A stretch of 64,000 nucleotides of DNA. It comes from JBFGCM01 sp041581135 (lineage in GTDB: Bacteria; Actinomycetota; Acidimicrobiia; Spongiisociales; UBA5794). Positions 8,313 through 17,143 of this stretch are shown here, in pieces. The stretch lies in contig JBFGCM010000003.1 in the NCBI GenBank assembly GCA_041581135.1, positions 12,890-76,889 of the forward strand. The letters run 5' to 3'. The notes under the pieces were generated by a model. It had not been told where the DNA came from. It made no database searches and saw nothing but the letters and a program-made list of their open reading frames with translations. Each line of letters opens with the position of its first letter. Position 1 is the first letter of the stretch. Made by a program: the position numbers and the translations under genes.

Positions 8313-10214
8313 CTAGCCGACGAGGTCGATCCCGTCGGGATCCTGGCTGGCGGCGATGATGGTCAGCGCGCCATGGGCGTCACCGATCATCAGCGGCTGA
8401 CCGCACGACGCATCGAACTTGATGCTCTGCACCACCGTGTCCGTGTCATCGAGGATGTAGCCGTACGTTTCGGCGGTGAACTCGGCCCCGCCCGCGTTGC
8501 CCACCGCGGCGGTGAATGGGCGGCCGACTTCGACAGTGGCGTCGTGGTGCGCAGGGTTGGCGATTGCGTCGGCGACGCTCCGATGCTGGCTGATGATGAT
8601 CCGGGCCGTTGTCGGCAACACGCCGAACTCCTCGCACGTGTAGGTCCCCTCTGCCTGGCCATGCGCCGCCGGTGCTTGGCACGCCGAACCGCTGTACAGG
8701 AATTGGAGCGCCATCGGCTTGCCCGGCTCGCAGCAGCTCTCTCCGTCGGCTGGCTCGTCATGGCCGCCCGGGTCATCCGGCATGCAGTCGACGATCTGCA
8801 CCGCGCCGAACTCGTCGTTGAGGCCGAGCGGCTTGCTGCAAGAAGTGTGGAACTGGACCTCCTGCAGCAACGCCGACGTTGCCGGATCGAGCACGTATAC
8901 GTAGGTGTCCGACTTGAAGCTGTTCTCGCCCGCGGCGGACGCCGATGCGGTGAAGATGTCGCCTACGGTGACGGAGTCGTCGAAGAACGAAGGCGCGACG
9001 AGCGCATCACCGAGGTCGCTCTCCTTCGTCACGATCACCCGTGAAGTGAGTGGCACCGCGCCGACGTCGGAGCAGGTCGCCTTGCCTTCCTGGGCGTTGG
9101 CCAGCGGCACTGCGCACGCCGCGCCCGTGAAGACGAAACTGAGGCCCTTGATGTCGCCGTCGGCGGCCTCGCAGCAGCTGTCGTCGGTGATGATGCCGCT
9201 CTCGCCCGAGCATTCGATGACCTTGATCGCGCCGAACTCGTCACCGAGATCGAGCGGCTGGCTGCACGACGTGTGGAACTCGATCTCCTGGATCAGACCG
9301 TTCGTGTCGGGGTCCAGCACGTAGACGTAGGTGTCCGACTTGAACGTGCTCTCTCCACCGGCTGCTGCAGTCGCGTCCAGGGTGGCGCCGGCAGCGATGA
9401 TGCCGTCGAAGTACGCCGGCTCGACCAGAGCGTCGCCCAGGTTCTTCTCCTGGGTGACGATGATCCGAGCGGTGGCACCGGGGGTGCCGAAGCCGGCGCA
9501 GAGGGCCTTGCCGCTTTGGGTGTTCGGCAAGGGGTTCTGGCACAGTGAGGCCGTGTACTCCAGGGTCAGCTTCGCGATCTCACCGCCGGCGGCATCACAA
9601 CAGCTGTTGCCGCTGCCGCCGGAGTTGCACTCGACCAATGAGAAGCTGGCAAAAACCTCGCCGAGCGGAAGAGCCTTGCTGCACGAGGTGTGGAGCTTGA
9701 CGAACTGTGCCACCGGTGTGCTGCTGTCCGGCGCCGTCCCCTGTTGGAAGACGGTCAGGTACGTGGAGCTCTTCAGTTTGTCGTCGCCGACCACCCCGGC
9801 ATCGGCCGTGAAGAAGTCGCCGTCGCTGACCGGACCGGCGAAGTAGATCTTGCCGTTGAACGATCCATCGCCGTCGAACAGGTCCTCGGGCTTCTTCTCC
9901 GACGCGATGATGTAGACGGTTCCGGGAGTGGGCTGGGCCCCGTCGCACTCCTCCTGCGCCTCTCGGGCGACGATGCCGCCGCCGTCGCCGACGGGCAAGC
10001 ACGGCCCGGGTTGGTACAGGAACGTGAGATTGCGAAGGTCCACCTTGGGGTCGCAGCAGTCGGTACCGAAGCCGCTGACGTCCTGGGCCAGCGCTTGGCT
10101 CATCCGGATGGCCTGCACCGCGGGCGTGGTCCACGCGGCGGCGCCTGCCACCACTGCGCCACGCTTGAGCGCCTCGCGACGCGTCATCCCCCCTTCCGCT
10201 CTGCCCTTGCCCAT
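8313..10214 (-). CDS. Tat-exported protein with four cysteine-rich ~150-aa repeats
   Basis: About 633 aa. The ATG at 10214 has GGAAGGG 11 bases upstream; ATG 10187, next to GGAAGGGGGG, is an equal alternative. TRREALKRG followed by a hydrophobic AVVAGAAAW stretch and an ALAQ cleavage region is a twin-arginine signal. The rest is four homologous modules, each opening with CC (CCDPK, CCDAA, CCEAA, CCEPG), with a C in the first strand, a TxRIIVTxE strand, SDTYVYVLD and HTSCSxPL.LGDEFGA; cysteine positions are conserved, implying structural disulfides. I do not know the family; similar HTSCS...GD modules occur in secreted bacterial proteins of unknown role. The TlpA-like gene follows. Confidence 0.75.
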   Translation of the reverse strand: MGKGRAEGGMTRREALKRGAVVAGAAAWTTPAVQAIRMSQALAQDVSGFGTDCCDPKVDLRNLTFLYQPGPCLPVGDGGGIVAREAQEECDGAQPTPGTVYIIASEKKPEDLFDGDGSFNGKIYFAGPVSDGDFFTADAGVVGDDKLKSSTYLTVFQQGTAPDSSTPVAQFVKLHTSCSKALPLGEVFASFSLVECNSGGSGNSCCDAAGGEIAKLTLEYTASLCQNPLPNTQSGKALCAGFGTPGATARIIVTQEKNLGDALVEPAYFDGIIAAGATLDATAAAGGESTFKSDTYVYVLDPDTNGLIQEIEFHTSCSQPLDLGDEFGAIKVIECSGESGIITDDSCCEAADGDIKGLSFVFTGAACAVPLANAQEGKATCSDVGAVPLTSRVIVTKESDLGDALVAPSFFDDSVTVGDIFTASASAAGENSFKSDTYVYVLDPATSALLQEVQFHTSCSKPLGLNDEFGAVQIVDCMPDDPGGHDEPADGESCCEPGKPMALQFLYSGSACQAPAAHGQAEGTYTCEEFGVLPTTARIIISQHRSVADAIANPAHHDATVEVGRPFTAAVGNAGGAEFTAETYGYILDDTDTVVQSIKFDASCGQPLMIGDAHGALTIIAASQDPDGIDLVG

Positions 10215-10431
10215 GTACGTGACTGCCCTTCCACGCCGGTCTGCGTCATTCCAATCTAAGGCAGCCACGCGCCAATGCCTATACGCCTGTGGTCGTATTT
10301 GCCGATCAACATGCAGTTGGCATCGGGTACGTAGGCAGCGATACGCGGGACGAGGGGCCGGCCGGGCCCGTGGCCGCAGGCGTCACGCACCGCCGATCTA
10401 GCATCTCGCCAGCTACCGACGAGGACCAGTC

Positions 10432-12204
10432 ATGACGGCAGATGCATGGATCACGCTCATCGTGATCGCCGTGCTGGTGGTCATCTTCGTCACGGAGCGC
10501 ATCGGTACCACCCTCGCCATCGGCGGAGCGGTGGCGGTGCTCTACGTGGTCGGGGTGCTCGAATTGCCCCGTGCCTTCGCCGGCTTCACCAACGCCGCAC
10601 CCATCACCGTAGGTGCGCTCTACGTGGTTGCCGGTGCCGCCGACATCACCGGCGCCCTGAGTGCGCTCGTCTCCCGGGTACTGGGCTCGGACTCCGCCAC
10701 GTCGGTGCGCCGCTCGCTCGTGCGAGTGGTTGCGCCCGTCACCGCGCTGTCTGCCTTCATACCCAACACGCCGCTGGTGGCGATGTTGGCGCCCCGAGTG
10801 CAGACGTGGGCCCGTAACCGCGGAGACTCTCCGTCTCGGTACCTCATGCCGCTGTCGTTCGCCACGATCCTGGGCGGAGTGATCACGGTGTTGGGAACCT
10901 CGACCAACCTGGTGGTGAACGGTCTGCTGACGGATTCCGGCAACGAGGCCTTCTCGATCTTCGCCATCACCCGGGTGGGACTGCCGGTGGCGATCATCGG
11001 GGGCGCGCTGCTCGTGTTCGTGGCCCCCTTGTTCCTTCCGGAACGTCGGGCCCCGGTCGCCGATCTCGACGCCCCGCGGGAGTTCACCCTCGAGATGCGG
11101 ATACCCGACGGAAGCCCGTTGGACGGCCGCACCGTCGAGGACGCCGGTCTGCGCGCGCTGGACGGGGTCTACCTCATCGAGGTGGAACGCGACGGAGCCG
11201 TGATCGTCCCGGTCGCCCCGGCAGAGACCCTGCGCGCCGGGGACCGGCTGGTCTTTGCGGGCAACATCGAACGCATCGTCGACCTCCAGAATCATCCCGG
11301 TCTCGTCATGGCCGAGGAACACCACTTCGGGGCCGATCGGGTCGGGCAGCGGTTCTTCGAGGCCGTGGTGAGCGAGACGAGCCCACTGAACGGCGCCACG
11401 CTGAAGGACGTCGGGTTCCGCAATCTGTACTCGGCCGCCGTGGTGGCGGTGCACCGGGCGGGAGAACGGCTGCCGGGCAAGCTGGGCGACACGAGGCTCA
11501 AGACCGGTGACGTGCTGCTCGTGGTCGGCGGTCCGGGGTTTCGTGACCGAATGCGGGACCTCTCCGACTTCTCGGTCGTTGCCACCTTCGAGGAGGCGGC
11601 ACCCATCCGCCGGACCGGCTCCCGCATCGTCGGGGTGGCAGTGGTGGGCCTCATCGTGGTGACCGGAGCCGGCCTCGTCGATCTCACCCGGGCTGCCGTA
11701 GCGGTGGCGCTGGGACTCGTCGTGCTGCGGGTGGTGACGCCGGCGGAGGCCAGGCGCTCCGTCAACCTGAGCATCATCCTGATGATCGCCTTCGCGTTCG
11801 GGCTGGGAAATGCGGTGGCAGACAGCGGATTGGCCAACCTCGCCGCCTCCCGCCTGCTCGACGCCATGGGTGGATTGGGTGACGTGGGAGTGCTGGCCGG
11901 AATCCTCATCGCCACGGTGATCGCCACCGAGCTGCTGTCGAACAACGCCGCCGCGGCGCTGATGTTCCCGATAGCCGTCTCGGTCTCGGTCGAGACCGGT
12001 ATCGCCCTCGAACCACTGGCGATGGGCATCATGATGATGGCGTCGTCGTCGTACCTGACCCCGATCGGCTACCAGACCAACACGATGGTGTACGGCATGG
12101 GCGGATACCGGTTCACCGATTTCGCCCGGGTCGGGCTGCCGTTGACAGTGGTGGCGGTGGTGGCGACGCTCCTCATCACCCCGCTCGCGTTTCCCCTCCG
12201 CTGA
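10432..12204 (+). CDS. SLC13/DASS-type anion permease with two RCK_C (TrkA-C) domains
   Basis: 590 aa with about 11 membrane helices. Hydrophobic N-terminal helices begin ITLIVIAVLVVIFVTERIG. NTPLVAM and TSTNLVVNGLL match the paired SNT-like substrate motifs of the divalent-anion/sodium symporter family. Two soluble RCK_C domains follow (about residues 205-285 and 295-375, each with a DGRTVEDAGLR- or NGATLKDVGFR-like opening), then the second half with ATELLSNNAAAALMFPIA. Members move sulfate or dicarboxylates, and the RCK_C domains are thought to regulate transport. The start ATG follows GAGGA. The 163-bp gap before it is shared with the divergent cysteine-rich gene. Confidence 0.88.
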   Translation: MTADAWITLIVIAVLVVIFVTERIGTTLAIGGAVAVLYVVGVLELPRAFAGFTNAAPITVGALYVVAGAADITGALSALVSRVLGSDSATSVRRSLVRVVAPVTALSAFIPNTPLVAMLAPRVQTWARNRGDSPSRYLMPLSFATILGGVITVLGTSTNLVVNGLLTDSGNEAFSIFAITRVGLPVAIIGGALLVFVAPLFLPERRAPVADLDAPREFTLEMRIPDGSPLDGRTVEDAGLRALDGVYLIEVERDGAVIVPVAPAETLRAGDRLVFAGNIERIVDLQNHPGLVMAEEHHFGADRVGQRFFEAVVSETSPLNGATLKDVGFRNLYSAAVVAVHRAGERLPGKLGDTRLKTGDVLLVVGGPGFRDRMRDLSDFSVVATFEEAAPIRRTGSRIVGVAVVGLIVVTGAGLVDLTRAAVAVALGLVVLRVVTPAEARRSVNLSIILMIAFAFGLGNAVADSGLANLAASRLLDAMGGLGDVGVLAGILIATVIATELLSNNAAAALMFPIAVSVSVETGIALEPLAMGIMMMASSSYLTPIGYQTNTMVYGMGGYRFTDFARVGLPLTVVAVVATLLITPLAFPLR

Positions 12205-12241
12205 ACTCGAGGCCGCCGCCGACGCGTACACTTCCGGTCCC

Positions 12242-13063
12242 ATGCGACCCACGATTGCCATCCTCGGTGCCGGCAGCCTCGGCGAGATCTTCGCCAAGGG
12301 ATTGCTGCGCGCCGGCTGGGAACCCACAGAACTGGTGCTGGCGGCGCGCCGCGCCGAACGTGCCGTCGAGGCCGAGAAGGCCACCGGCGTCACCACGCTG
12401 CTGGACGCCTCCGAGGCGGCAGCAGGGCGCGAGGTCGTGATCCTGGCGGTGAAGCCCAAGGACGCCGTCGGCCTGTTGCACACGCTCCAGGGGACCATCC
12501 AGGCGGGGCAGGTGGTGGTTTCGGTGATGGCGGGTGTGCCCCTTGCGGTGTTCGAGCGGGAACTGCCCGGCATCGCGGTGATCCGGGCCATGCCCAACAC
12601 GCCGGCGGCTGTCGACGAAGGCATGACGGCCTTTTGCGGCGGCACGTTCGCCGACGACCCGGCCCTGGCGGTCGCCGAGACCGTCCTCGGCGCCGTCGGA
12701 GAGACCATCCATCTCTCGGAGGACCTCCTCGATGCGGTCACGGCGGTCTCGGGCACGGGTCCGGCCTACATCTTCCTCCTCGCCGAAGCGATGACGGATG
12801 CCGCCATCCGTGAGGGTCTTCCGCGTGACGCCGCCGTGAAGCTGGTCGATCAGACGCTGCGAGGCTCCGGCAAGCTGGTCGCCGAGTCACACCTCCCGCC
12901 GGTGGAGCTGCGTGCCCAGGTCACCTCCCCCGGCGGTACGACCGCGGCTGCGGTTCACGTGCTCGAGGAGGGCGGGTTCCGGGCACTCATGGAAGACGCC
13001 GTGCGTGCCGCTGCGGCCCGCTCCCGTGAGATGGGGGCCCGGGCCGCCGCCGACGAGGAGTAG
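12242..13063 (+). CDS. proC: pyrroline-5-carboxylate reductase
   Basis: 273 aa. Catalyses NAD(P)H-dependent reduction of pyrroline-5-carboxylate, the last step of proline synthesis. Visible features are the N-terminal Rossmann site ILGAGSLGEIFAKGL, VILAVKPKD, RAMPNTPAAVDEGM and the signature AVSGTGPAYIFLLAEAMTDA with LRGSGKL, then SPGGTT...LEEGGFR in the dimer domain. Length and order are normal. No Shine-Dalgarno sequence is seen; TACACT (12227-12232) ends nine bases before the ATG, suggesting a leaderless transcript. It lies 37 bases after the permease gene. Confidence 0.96.
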   Translation: MRPTIAILGAGSLGEIFAKGLLRAGWEPTELVLAARRAERAVEAEKATGVTTLLDASEAAAGREVVILAVKPKDAVGLLHTLQGTIQAGQVVVSVMAGVPLAVFERELPGIAVIRAMPNTPAAVDEGMTAFCGGTFADDPALAVAETVLGAVGETIHLSEDLLDAVTAVSGTGPAYIFLLAEAMTDAAIREGLPRDAAVKLVDQTLRGSGKLVAESHLPPVELRAQVTSPGGTTAAAVHVLEEGGFRALMEDAVRAAAARSREMGARAAADEE

Positions 13064-13107
13064 GGGGCGTGTCGTCGGCGGCGGGTGGCCCGCGGCCTTG
13101 CGGTCGG

Positions 13108-14124
13108 CTATCCGCGGCGGTTGCTCGTGAAGGTGAACACCGCCGTGTTGCCGAGACCGTCGGAGAGCGTCACGTCGAACGGCTCTCCGTAGGGCGCCGA
13201 CGGGAACACCATCTTGATGTGCCATCTGCCGGCGTCGTCGGCGACGTCTGAGCGAGAGCCGTACGGGGAGGATGCCGTAACGGTGGCTCCCGGCACCGCC
13301 GTGCCGATGTAGACCTCATACGCGATACGCTTACCGGTACGGCCGTAGGCCTGGTAGGCGACGAACTGAGGCGGGGATTCGTCCCCTCCGTGGTCGCCGC
13401 TGCGACTGGATCCTTGGTCCACGGAGTCGTGACTACTGCTGGTGTCGTGGCTGTCACCAGGGTTGTCGGACAAAGGAGTCGCAGTGGCGACCCCGGCTGG
13501 GTCGAACTGGACGAAGATCTGCGTGGTCGTCGTGTTGCCGGAGGCATCGGTAGCGGTCAGCTCCGCAGCGTTCGTGCCCGGCTCGAGCACCAACACCATG
13601 TACCAATTGCCGTCGGCGTCCACATCGGCCTCGTAGATCCCCGTGCTGATCTTCGCCCCCGGCTCGGTCGTGCCCTCGAAGAGGACATGGTCCACTTCGA
13701 AGACCTGACCGTCCGCGGGCGACGTGATCATCAGGGTCGGGGGGTTCGTGTCGGGGGAGGGAGCGGGGATGGCGTCCGCCTCTTCGAGCGGCGGCATGGA
13801 TTCTGTCAGCCTGGCGTCCTCCGGGAGCACGGAGTCGGCACGGCGTTCGGGACGCACGGTGACGGTCGGCGGCTCGGGGGGCGCCTCGACTCGTATCTGC
13901 GGCTGCGTCGCGGCCGGCGGCTGTTCCTGGATCTCGGGGGCGGTCTGTAGCCAGGCTGCGCCCACGATGAGGCCGACGATGGCAACGCCGGCAACCATCA
14001 GCTGGCGAGCCTGTCGGATGCGGCGCTTACGCCGGATCCGGCGCAGTCCTGCGCTCGGGGAGACGGTGACGACGGCCTCTTCCATCGTGGTGGCGGCCTG
14101 GCGGGCGCGAGCTTCGAACGTCAT
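13108..14124 (-). CDS. membrane-anchored protein with Ig-like domain, putative anti-sigma partner
   Basis: 338 aa starting at ATG 14124, which overlaps the TGA of the upstream sigma factor by ATGA. The cytoplasmic N-terminus is short (~35 aa, RRIRRKRRIRQ), then one membrane helix (about residues 43-62), a Pro/Glu/Thr-rich linker and an Ig-like extracellular domain (PPTLMITSPADGQVF to ATDASGNTTTTQIF). A Ser/Asp/His-rich spacer and a second beta-rich domain (residues ~245-338) follow. Position and topology suggest it controls or is controlled by the sigma factor. However, I see no zinc-anti-sigma HxxxCxxC motif, so an anti-sigma role is inference only. Confidence 0.65.
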   Translation of the reverse strand: MTFEARARQAATTMEEAVVTVSPSAGLRRIRRKRRIRQARQLMVAGVAIVGLIVGAAWLQTAPEIQEQPPAATQPQIRVEAPPEPPTVTVRPERRADSVLPEDARLTESMPPLEEADAIPAPSPDTNPPTLMITSPADGQVFEVDHVLFEGTTEPGAKISTGIYEADVDADGNWYMVLVLEPGTNAAELTATDASGNTTTTQIFVQFDPAGVATATPLSDNPGDSHDTSSSHDSVDQGSSRSGDHGGDESPPQFVAYQAYGRTGKRIAYEVYIGTAVPGATVTASSPYGSRSDVADDAGRWHIKMVFPSAPYGEPFDVTLSDGLGNTAVFTFTSNRRG

Positions 14125-14705
14125 CGCAAGTCCTCGATGTGGAGACGCTTGGCGATGGCCTTGCGACCCTTGAACAGGTGGACCCGTACCGTGGCCTCGG
14201 TGCAGCGGAGCACTTCGGCGATCTCGGACACGGGCCGATCCTCGAGGTAGTGGAGAGCGATGGCCTGAGCTTGCCGTTTCGGCAGCTTGCGGACCGCATG
14301 CCAGAACTCGTGGTCCTCGGGCATCAGCTGGGAGACCTGAGGCTCGTGCCGCATCCGGGCCACTGCCTTGGCCTCCCGCACCTTGGTGCGGAACATCGAC
14401 ACGGAGATGTTCGAGACCACGCGTCGCACCCACAGCTCGGGTCGTTCGAACTTGCCGATGCGGTCCCAGTCCTTGTGCGCCGCCAGGAACGCGTCCTGGG
14501 CGATGTCCTCGGCGATGTGGCGGCTGCCGGACAACGCATACGCCAAGCCCACGGTGGCCCGGTAGTTGGCGTGGTAGAAGGTCTCGAATTGTGGCGCGAC
14601 CTGGATCACCGGAGGTGCGTCGGGTGCGTCGGAATGCGGCGTCTGTGCTGCCGACCGCGAGAGGCGGCCGGAAGAACGCTGCTTGTGCCGGTGGTGCGCC
14701 TTCAT
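14121..14705 (-). CDS. ECF-type RNA polymerase sigma factor
   Basis: 194 aa. After a basic extension, region 2 is seen as YRATVGLAYALSGSRHIAEDIAQDAFLAAHKDW followed by PELWVRRVVSNISVSMFR. Region 4 is LPKRQAQAIALHYLEDRPVSEIAEVLRCTEATVRVHLFKGRKAI, ending in a helix-turn-helix that reads -35 elements. Size and the lack of region 3 fit group 4 sigma factors. The downstream membrane protein is translationally coupled, as for sigma/anti-sigma pairs. The upstream 208 bp separates it from the divergent TPM-like gene; I could not define its own promoter. Confidence 0.92.
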   Translation of the reverse strand: MKAHHRHKQRSSGRLSRSAAQTPHSDAPDAPPVIQVAPQFETFYHANYRATVGLAYALSGSRHIAEDIAQDAFLAAHKDWDRIGKFERPELWVRRVVSNISVSMFRTKVREAKAVARMRHEPQVSQLMPEDHEFWHAVRKLPKRQAQAIALHYLEDRPVSEIAEVLRCTEATVRVHLFKGRKAIAKRLHIEDLR

Positions 14706-14913
14706 CTGTGTATCAATCGCTCCAGCGGCCCGAAACGTTTACTCCGATTTGGCGGGATGTGTCTCCCGACCCGGAGGATCGTCGTGTAGGTGCTGGTCGA
14801 TCTGGTTCGCGTGCAGGTTGGTGGCGCCAGCCAAGCACGGCGGACGCGCGATGCGTCGCCTTTAAGGTATCCCCCGTCACGTAGGTCACACGACTGGAGG
14901 GTCCGGGCTTCCC

Positions 14914-16242
14914 ATGCGGCTCAGCGCCACCCGTATCGTACGTTTTTCCGCGGTGCTCTTCACCTTGGCGGCCCTGTGGGCGCCGCCGGCTCTGGCTGCC
15001 GATCCCGACGACGTGGCTCGTACGGTCTTCGATCAAGGATATTTCATCGAGCCGGGGGCGAGCATCTCTGCCGGTAGAGCGGGCGAGCTCGTCGCGGAGG
15101 TGCGCAACGAAGGTGAGCGGTTCTCGCTGGTCGTGCTGTCCGAGGAACCGGCGGGCGGGGCGGTCACCTTCGCAGACGCCGTCTTCGACCGGTTGGGGCT
15201 GGACGGCACCGTGTTGGTGGTGGCGCCAGAGACGGCGGGCTTCAGCTCGGACCAGAGCCTGTTCACCGATGCCGAGCGCAATGCCGCGTTGGAGCGCGCG
15301 TTCGATGTCGGCGGGGATGACGAGAGTTTCGCAGCGGCGTTCGTGGCGACGCTGGTTGGCGAGCCGGCCTCTGCACCCGGCGGCTCCGACGGTGGAGGCG
15401 GCTCCGGCTTCCTCGTGTTTCTGGTCGTCATCGCCGTCATCGGGCTGCTCGGCTTCCTCTGGGTGCGATCCCAACGCAAACGGAGTGAGGCCAAGGTCGT
15501 CGGCCACCTCGAGGAGGCGAAAGCGGAGATCCAGAACCAGGTCGACGCCGTCGCCAACGAGGTGCTCGACCTGGAGGAGCGGGTGCGCGTGGCCGACAAC
15601 GAAGAAGCCGACGCGTTCTATCAGCAGGCCAACGCCGCCTACGTTGCCGCCGCCGAGGCGTTCGAGCGGGCCACCGATCTGCGCGCCCTCGAGTCCATCT
15701 CCGACCAGCTCGACGAGGCGGCGTGGCAGCTCGACGCCGCCGAAGCGGTGCTCGAAGGACGACCGGTGCCCAAGAAGCCGCCCAAGGAGGAGCCGGGGCG
15801 TTGCTTCTTCGATCCGACCCACGCCCCGCCGTATGTCGATGCCGAGATTCGCACGCCCGCAGGGAGCCGCACCGTGAAGGTCTGTCGAGCCGACGCAGAG
15901 AAGTTGCAGCGCGGTGAGCGTCCTGACTCACGAATGATCGAAGTCGGCGGCCGGCGTGTGCCCGCGGCGTCCGCACCGCGGTCTCACGGCGGCCTCGGTA
16001 TGGGCGGCCTCGACATGTTCTCGGTGATTCTCGGCGGCATGGCCTCGCAGATGTCATGGGGTGGCGCCGGCCGGGGCCGCAGCTCGCGGCCGCGTGCGTC
16101 GTCGCGCTCGGGTGGAGGGCTCTTCCCTCGACCCTCGGGCCGGGGCCGCTCGAGCAGTCGTGGTCGCAGCTCGGGCTCGTCGCGTCGCCGATCGGCGAGC
16201 CGGTCCGGTAGGAGTCGCGGTGGGGGTCGGCGGCGCCGCTGA
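14914..16242 (+). CDS. TPM-like membrane protein with cytoplasmic coiled coil and Arg/Ser/Gly tail
   Basis: 442 aa. It has a signal peptide (to ALA-AD), then a domain (residues ~25-145) with features of the TPM fold (AVFDRLGLDGTVLVVAPE) and a Gly/Ser hinge. One membrane helix (FLVFLVVIAVIGLLGFLWV, ~165-185), a charged helical coiled-coil part (~190-285) and a CFFDPTHAPP segment follow. The last ~70 residues are almost only R, S and G. It lies 96 bases before a PspA gene on the same strand. TPM proteins are linked to membrane or photosystem repair and stress in other organisms; the role here is inferred from PspA. The GGAGGG site is about 13 bases before the ATG. Confidence 0.75.
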   Translation: MRLSATRIVRFSAVLFTLAALWAPPALAADPDDVARTVFDQGYFIEPGASISAGRAGELVAEVRNEGERFSLVVLSEEPAGGAVTFADAVFDRLGLDGTVLVVAPETAGFSSDQSLFTDAERNAALERAFDVGGDDESFAAAFVATLVGEPASAPGGSDGGGGSGFLVFLVVIAVIGLLGFLWVRSQRKRSEAKVVGHLEEAKAEIQNQVDAVANEVLDLEERVRVADNEEADAFYQQANAAYVAAAEAFERATDLRALESISDQLDEAAWQLDAAEAVLEGRPVPKKPPKEEPGRCFFDPTHAPPYVDAEIRTPAGSRTVKVCRADAEKLQRGERPDSRMIEVGGRRVPAASAPRSHGGLGMGGLDMFSVILGGMASQMSWGGAGRGRSSRPRASSRSGGGLFPRPSGRGRSSSRGRSSGSSRRRSASRSGRSRGGGRRRR

Positions 16243-16338
16243 GTGGCGGTAGCACAGCACGCCGTAGCCGCCCGCCCATCCCGTTTGGCTTTCTCCTACA
16301 CTTCTGGCACCGCTTTCGAAATGGAGGACTGAGCCGTC

Positions 16339-17061
16339 ATGGGATTCCTGAAGCGCTTGTGGGGCTACATCAAGCAGCTCTTCAAGTCGACCGCCGAAGG
16401 TGCGATGAATCCGGAGATCGAGATCGAGCAGGCCATCAACGAGGCCAAGAAGCGTGATCAAGAGCTGCGGAATCAGGCTGCCAAGGTGGTGGCGCACCGC
16501 ACGCAGATCGAAGGGCAGATGGAGCGCGCCGCCGACGACGTCGGCGAGGCGCGTGAACTCGCCAAGCAGTCGCTGCTCAAGGCCGAGCAGGCCAAGAGCA
16601 ACGGCGACACCGACGGCGTTCAGAAGTGGACTCGCACCGCCCAGGCGTTGGCGATGAAGCTGCAGGCCGCCGAGAACAACCTGAACTCGCTGAAGGGCCA
16701 ATACGAGACATCGGTGACGCAGGCGGACAAGGCCAAAGAGGCCGTGACCCAGAACGCGATGCGACTGCAGGAGCTGGCCGCCAAACGGATGGAGCTCTTG
16801 GGTTCGTTGCAGCAGGCGAAGATGCAGGAGTCCGTGAACAAGGCCGTCGAGTCGATCTCGTCGACCATGGACGTCGATATGCCCTCGCTGGAGAAGGTCG
16901 AGCAGAAGATCGAGGCGCGGAAGGCCGAGGCCATGGCGAAGGCCGAATTGCGGGAAGCGACTCCCGAAGGCGCCGAGACCGAGTTGCGCGAGGCGATCAG
17001 CGAGGCACAGGCCGACGCCAAGCTCGACGAGCTGAAGGCCGAGCTGGGGCTCACCACGTGA
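16339..17061 (+). CDS. pspA: PspA/IM30 family phage-shock protein
   Basis: 240 aa, almost entirely helical and coiled-coil. The N-terminal amphipathic helix (MGFLKRLWGYIKQLFKSTAE) is the membrane-binding element. It is followed by PEIEIEQAINEAKKRDQELRNQ and the long hairpin characteristic of ESCRT-III-like PspA/Vipp1 proteins, which assemble on damaged membranes and keep the proton gradient. GGAGG sits ten bases before the ATG. The TPM-like membrane protein just upstream is the likely partner. No PspC or PspF is seen, as expected outside the proteobacterial system. Confidence 0.9.
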   Translation: MGFLKRLWGYIKQLFKSTAEGAMNPEIEIEQAINEAKKRDQELRNQAAKVVAHRTQIEGQMERAADDVGEARELAKQSLLKAEQAKSNGDTDGVQKWTRTAQALAMKLQAAENNLNSLKGQYETSVTQADKAKEAVTQNAMRLQELAAKRMELLGSLQQAKMQESVNKAVESISSTMDVDMPSLEKVEQKIEARKAEAMAKAELREATPEGAETELREAISEAQADAKLDELKAELGLTT

Positions 17062-17143
17062 CGCCGCAGCGGTAACACGACGCCTTTTGTCGCAGCGCCG
17101 TCGGGGCATCCCGGCGGCGTTGCCGTTTCTGGGGAGGATCGAG

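Noticed and set aside
10306..12756. 816-aa minus-strand open frame
   Set aside because: Fully antisense to the SLC13-type permease and proC, low-complexity His/Arg/Asp-rich product with no domain; a by-product of high GC at third codon positions.
14121..14124. frameshift between sigma factor and membrane protein
   Set aside because: The frame of the membrane protein stays open into the sigma gene, but both products are complete with an ATGA overlap, the normal coupled layout.
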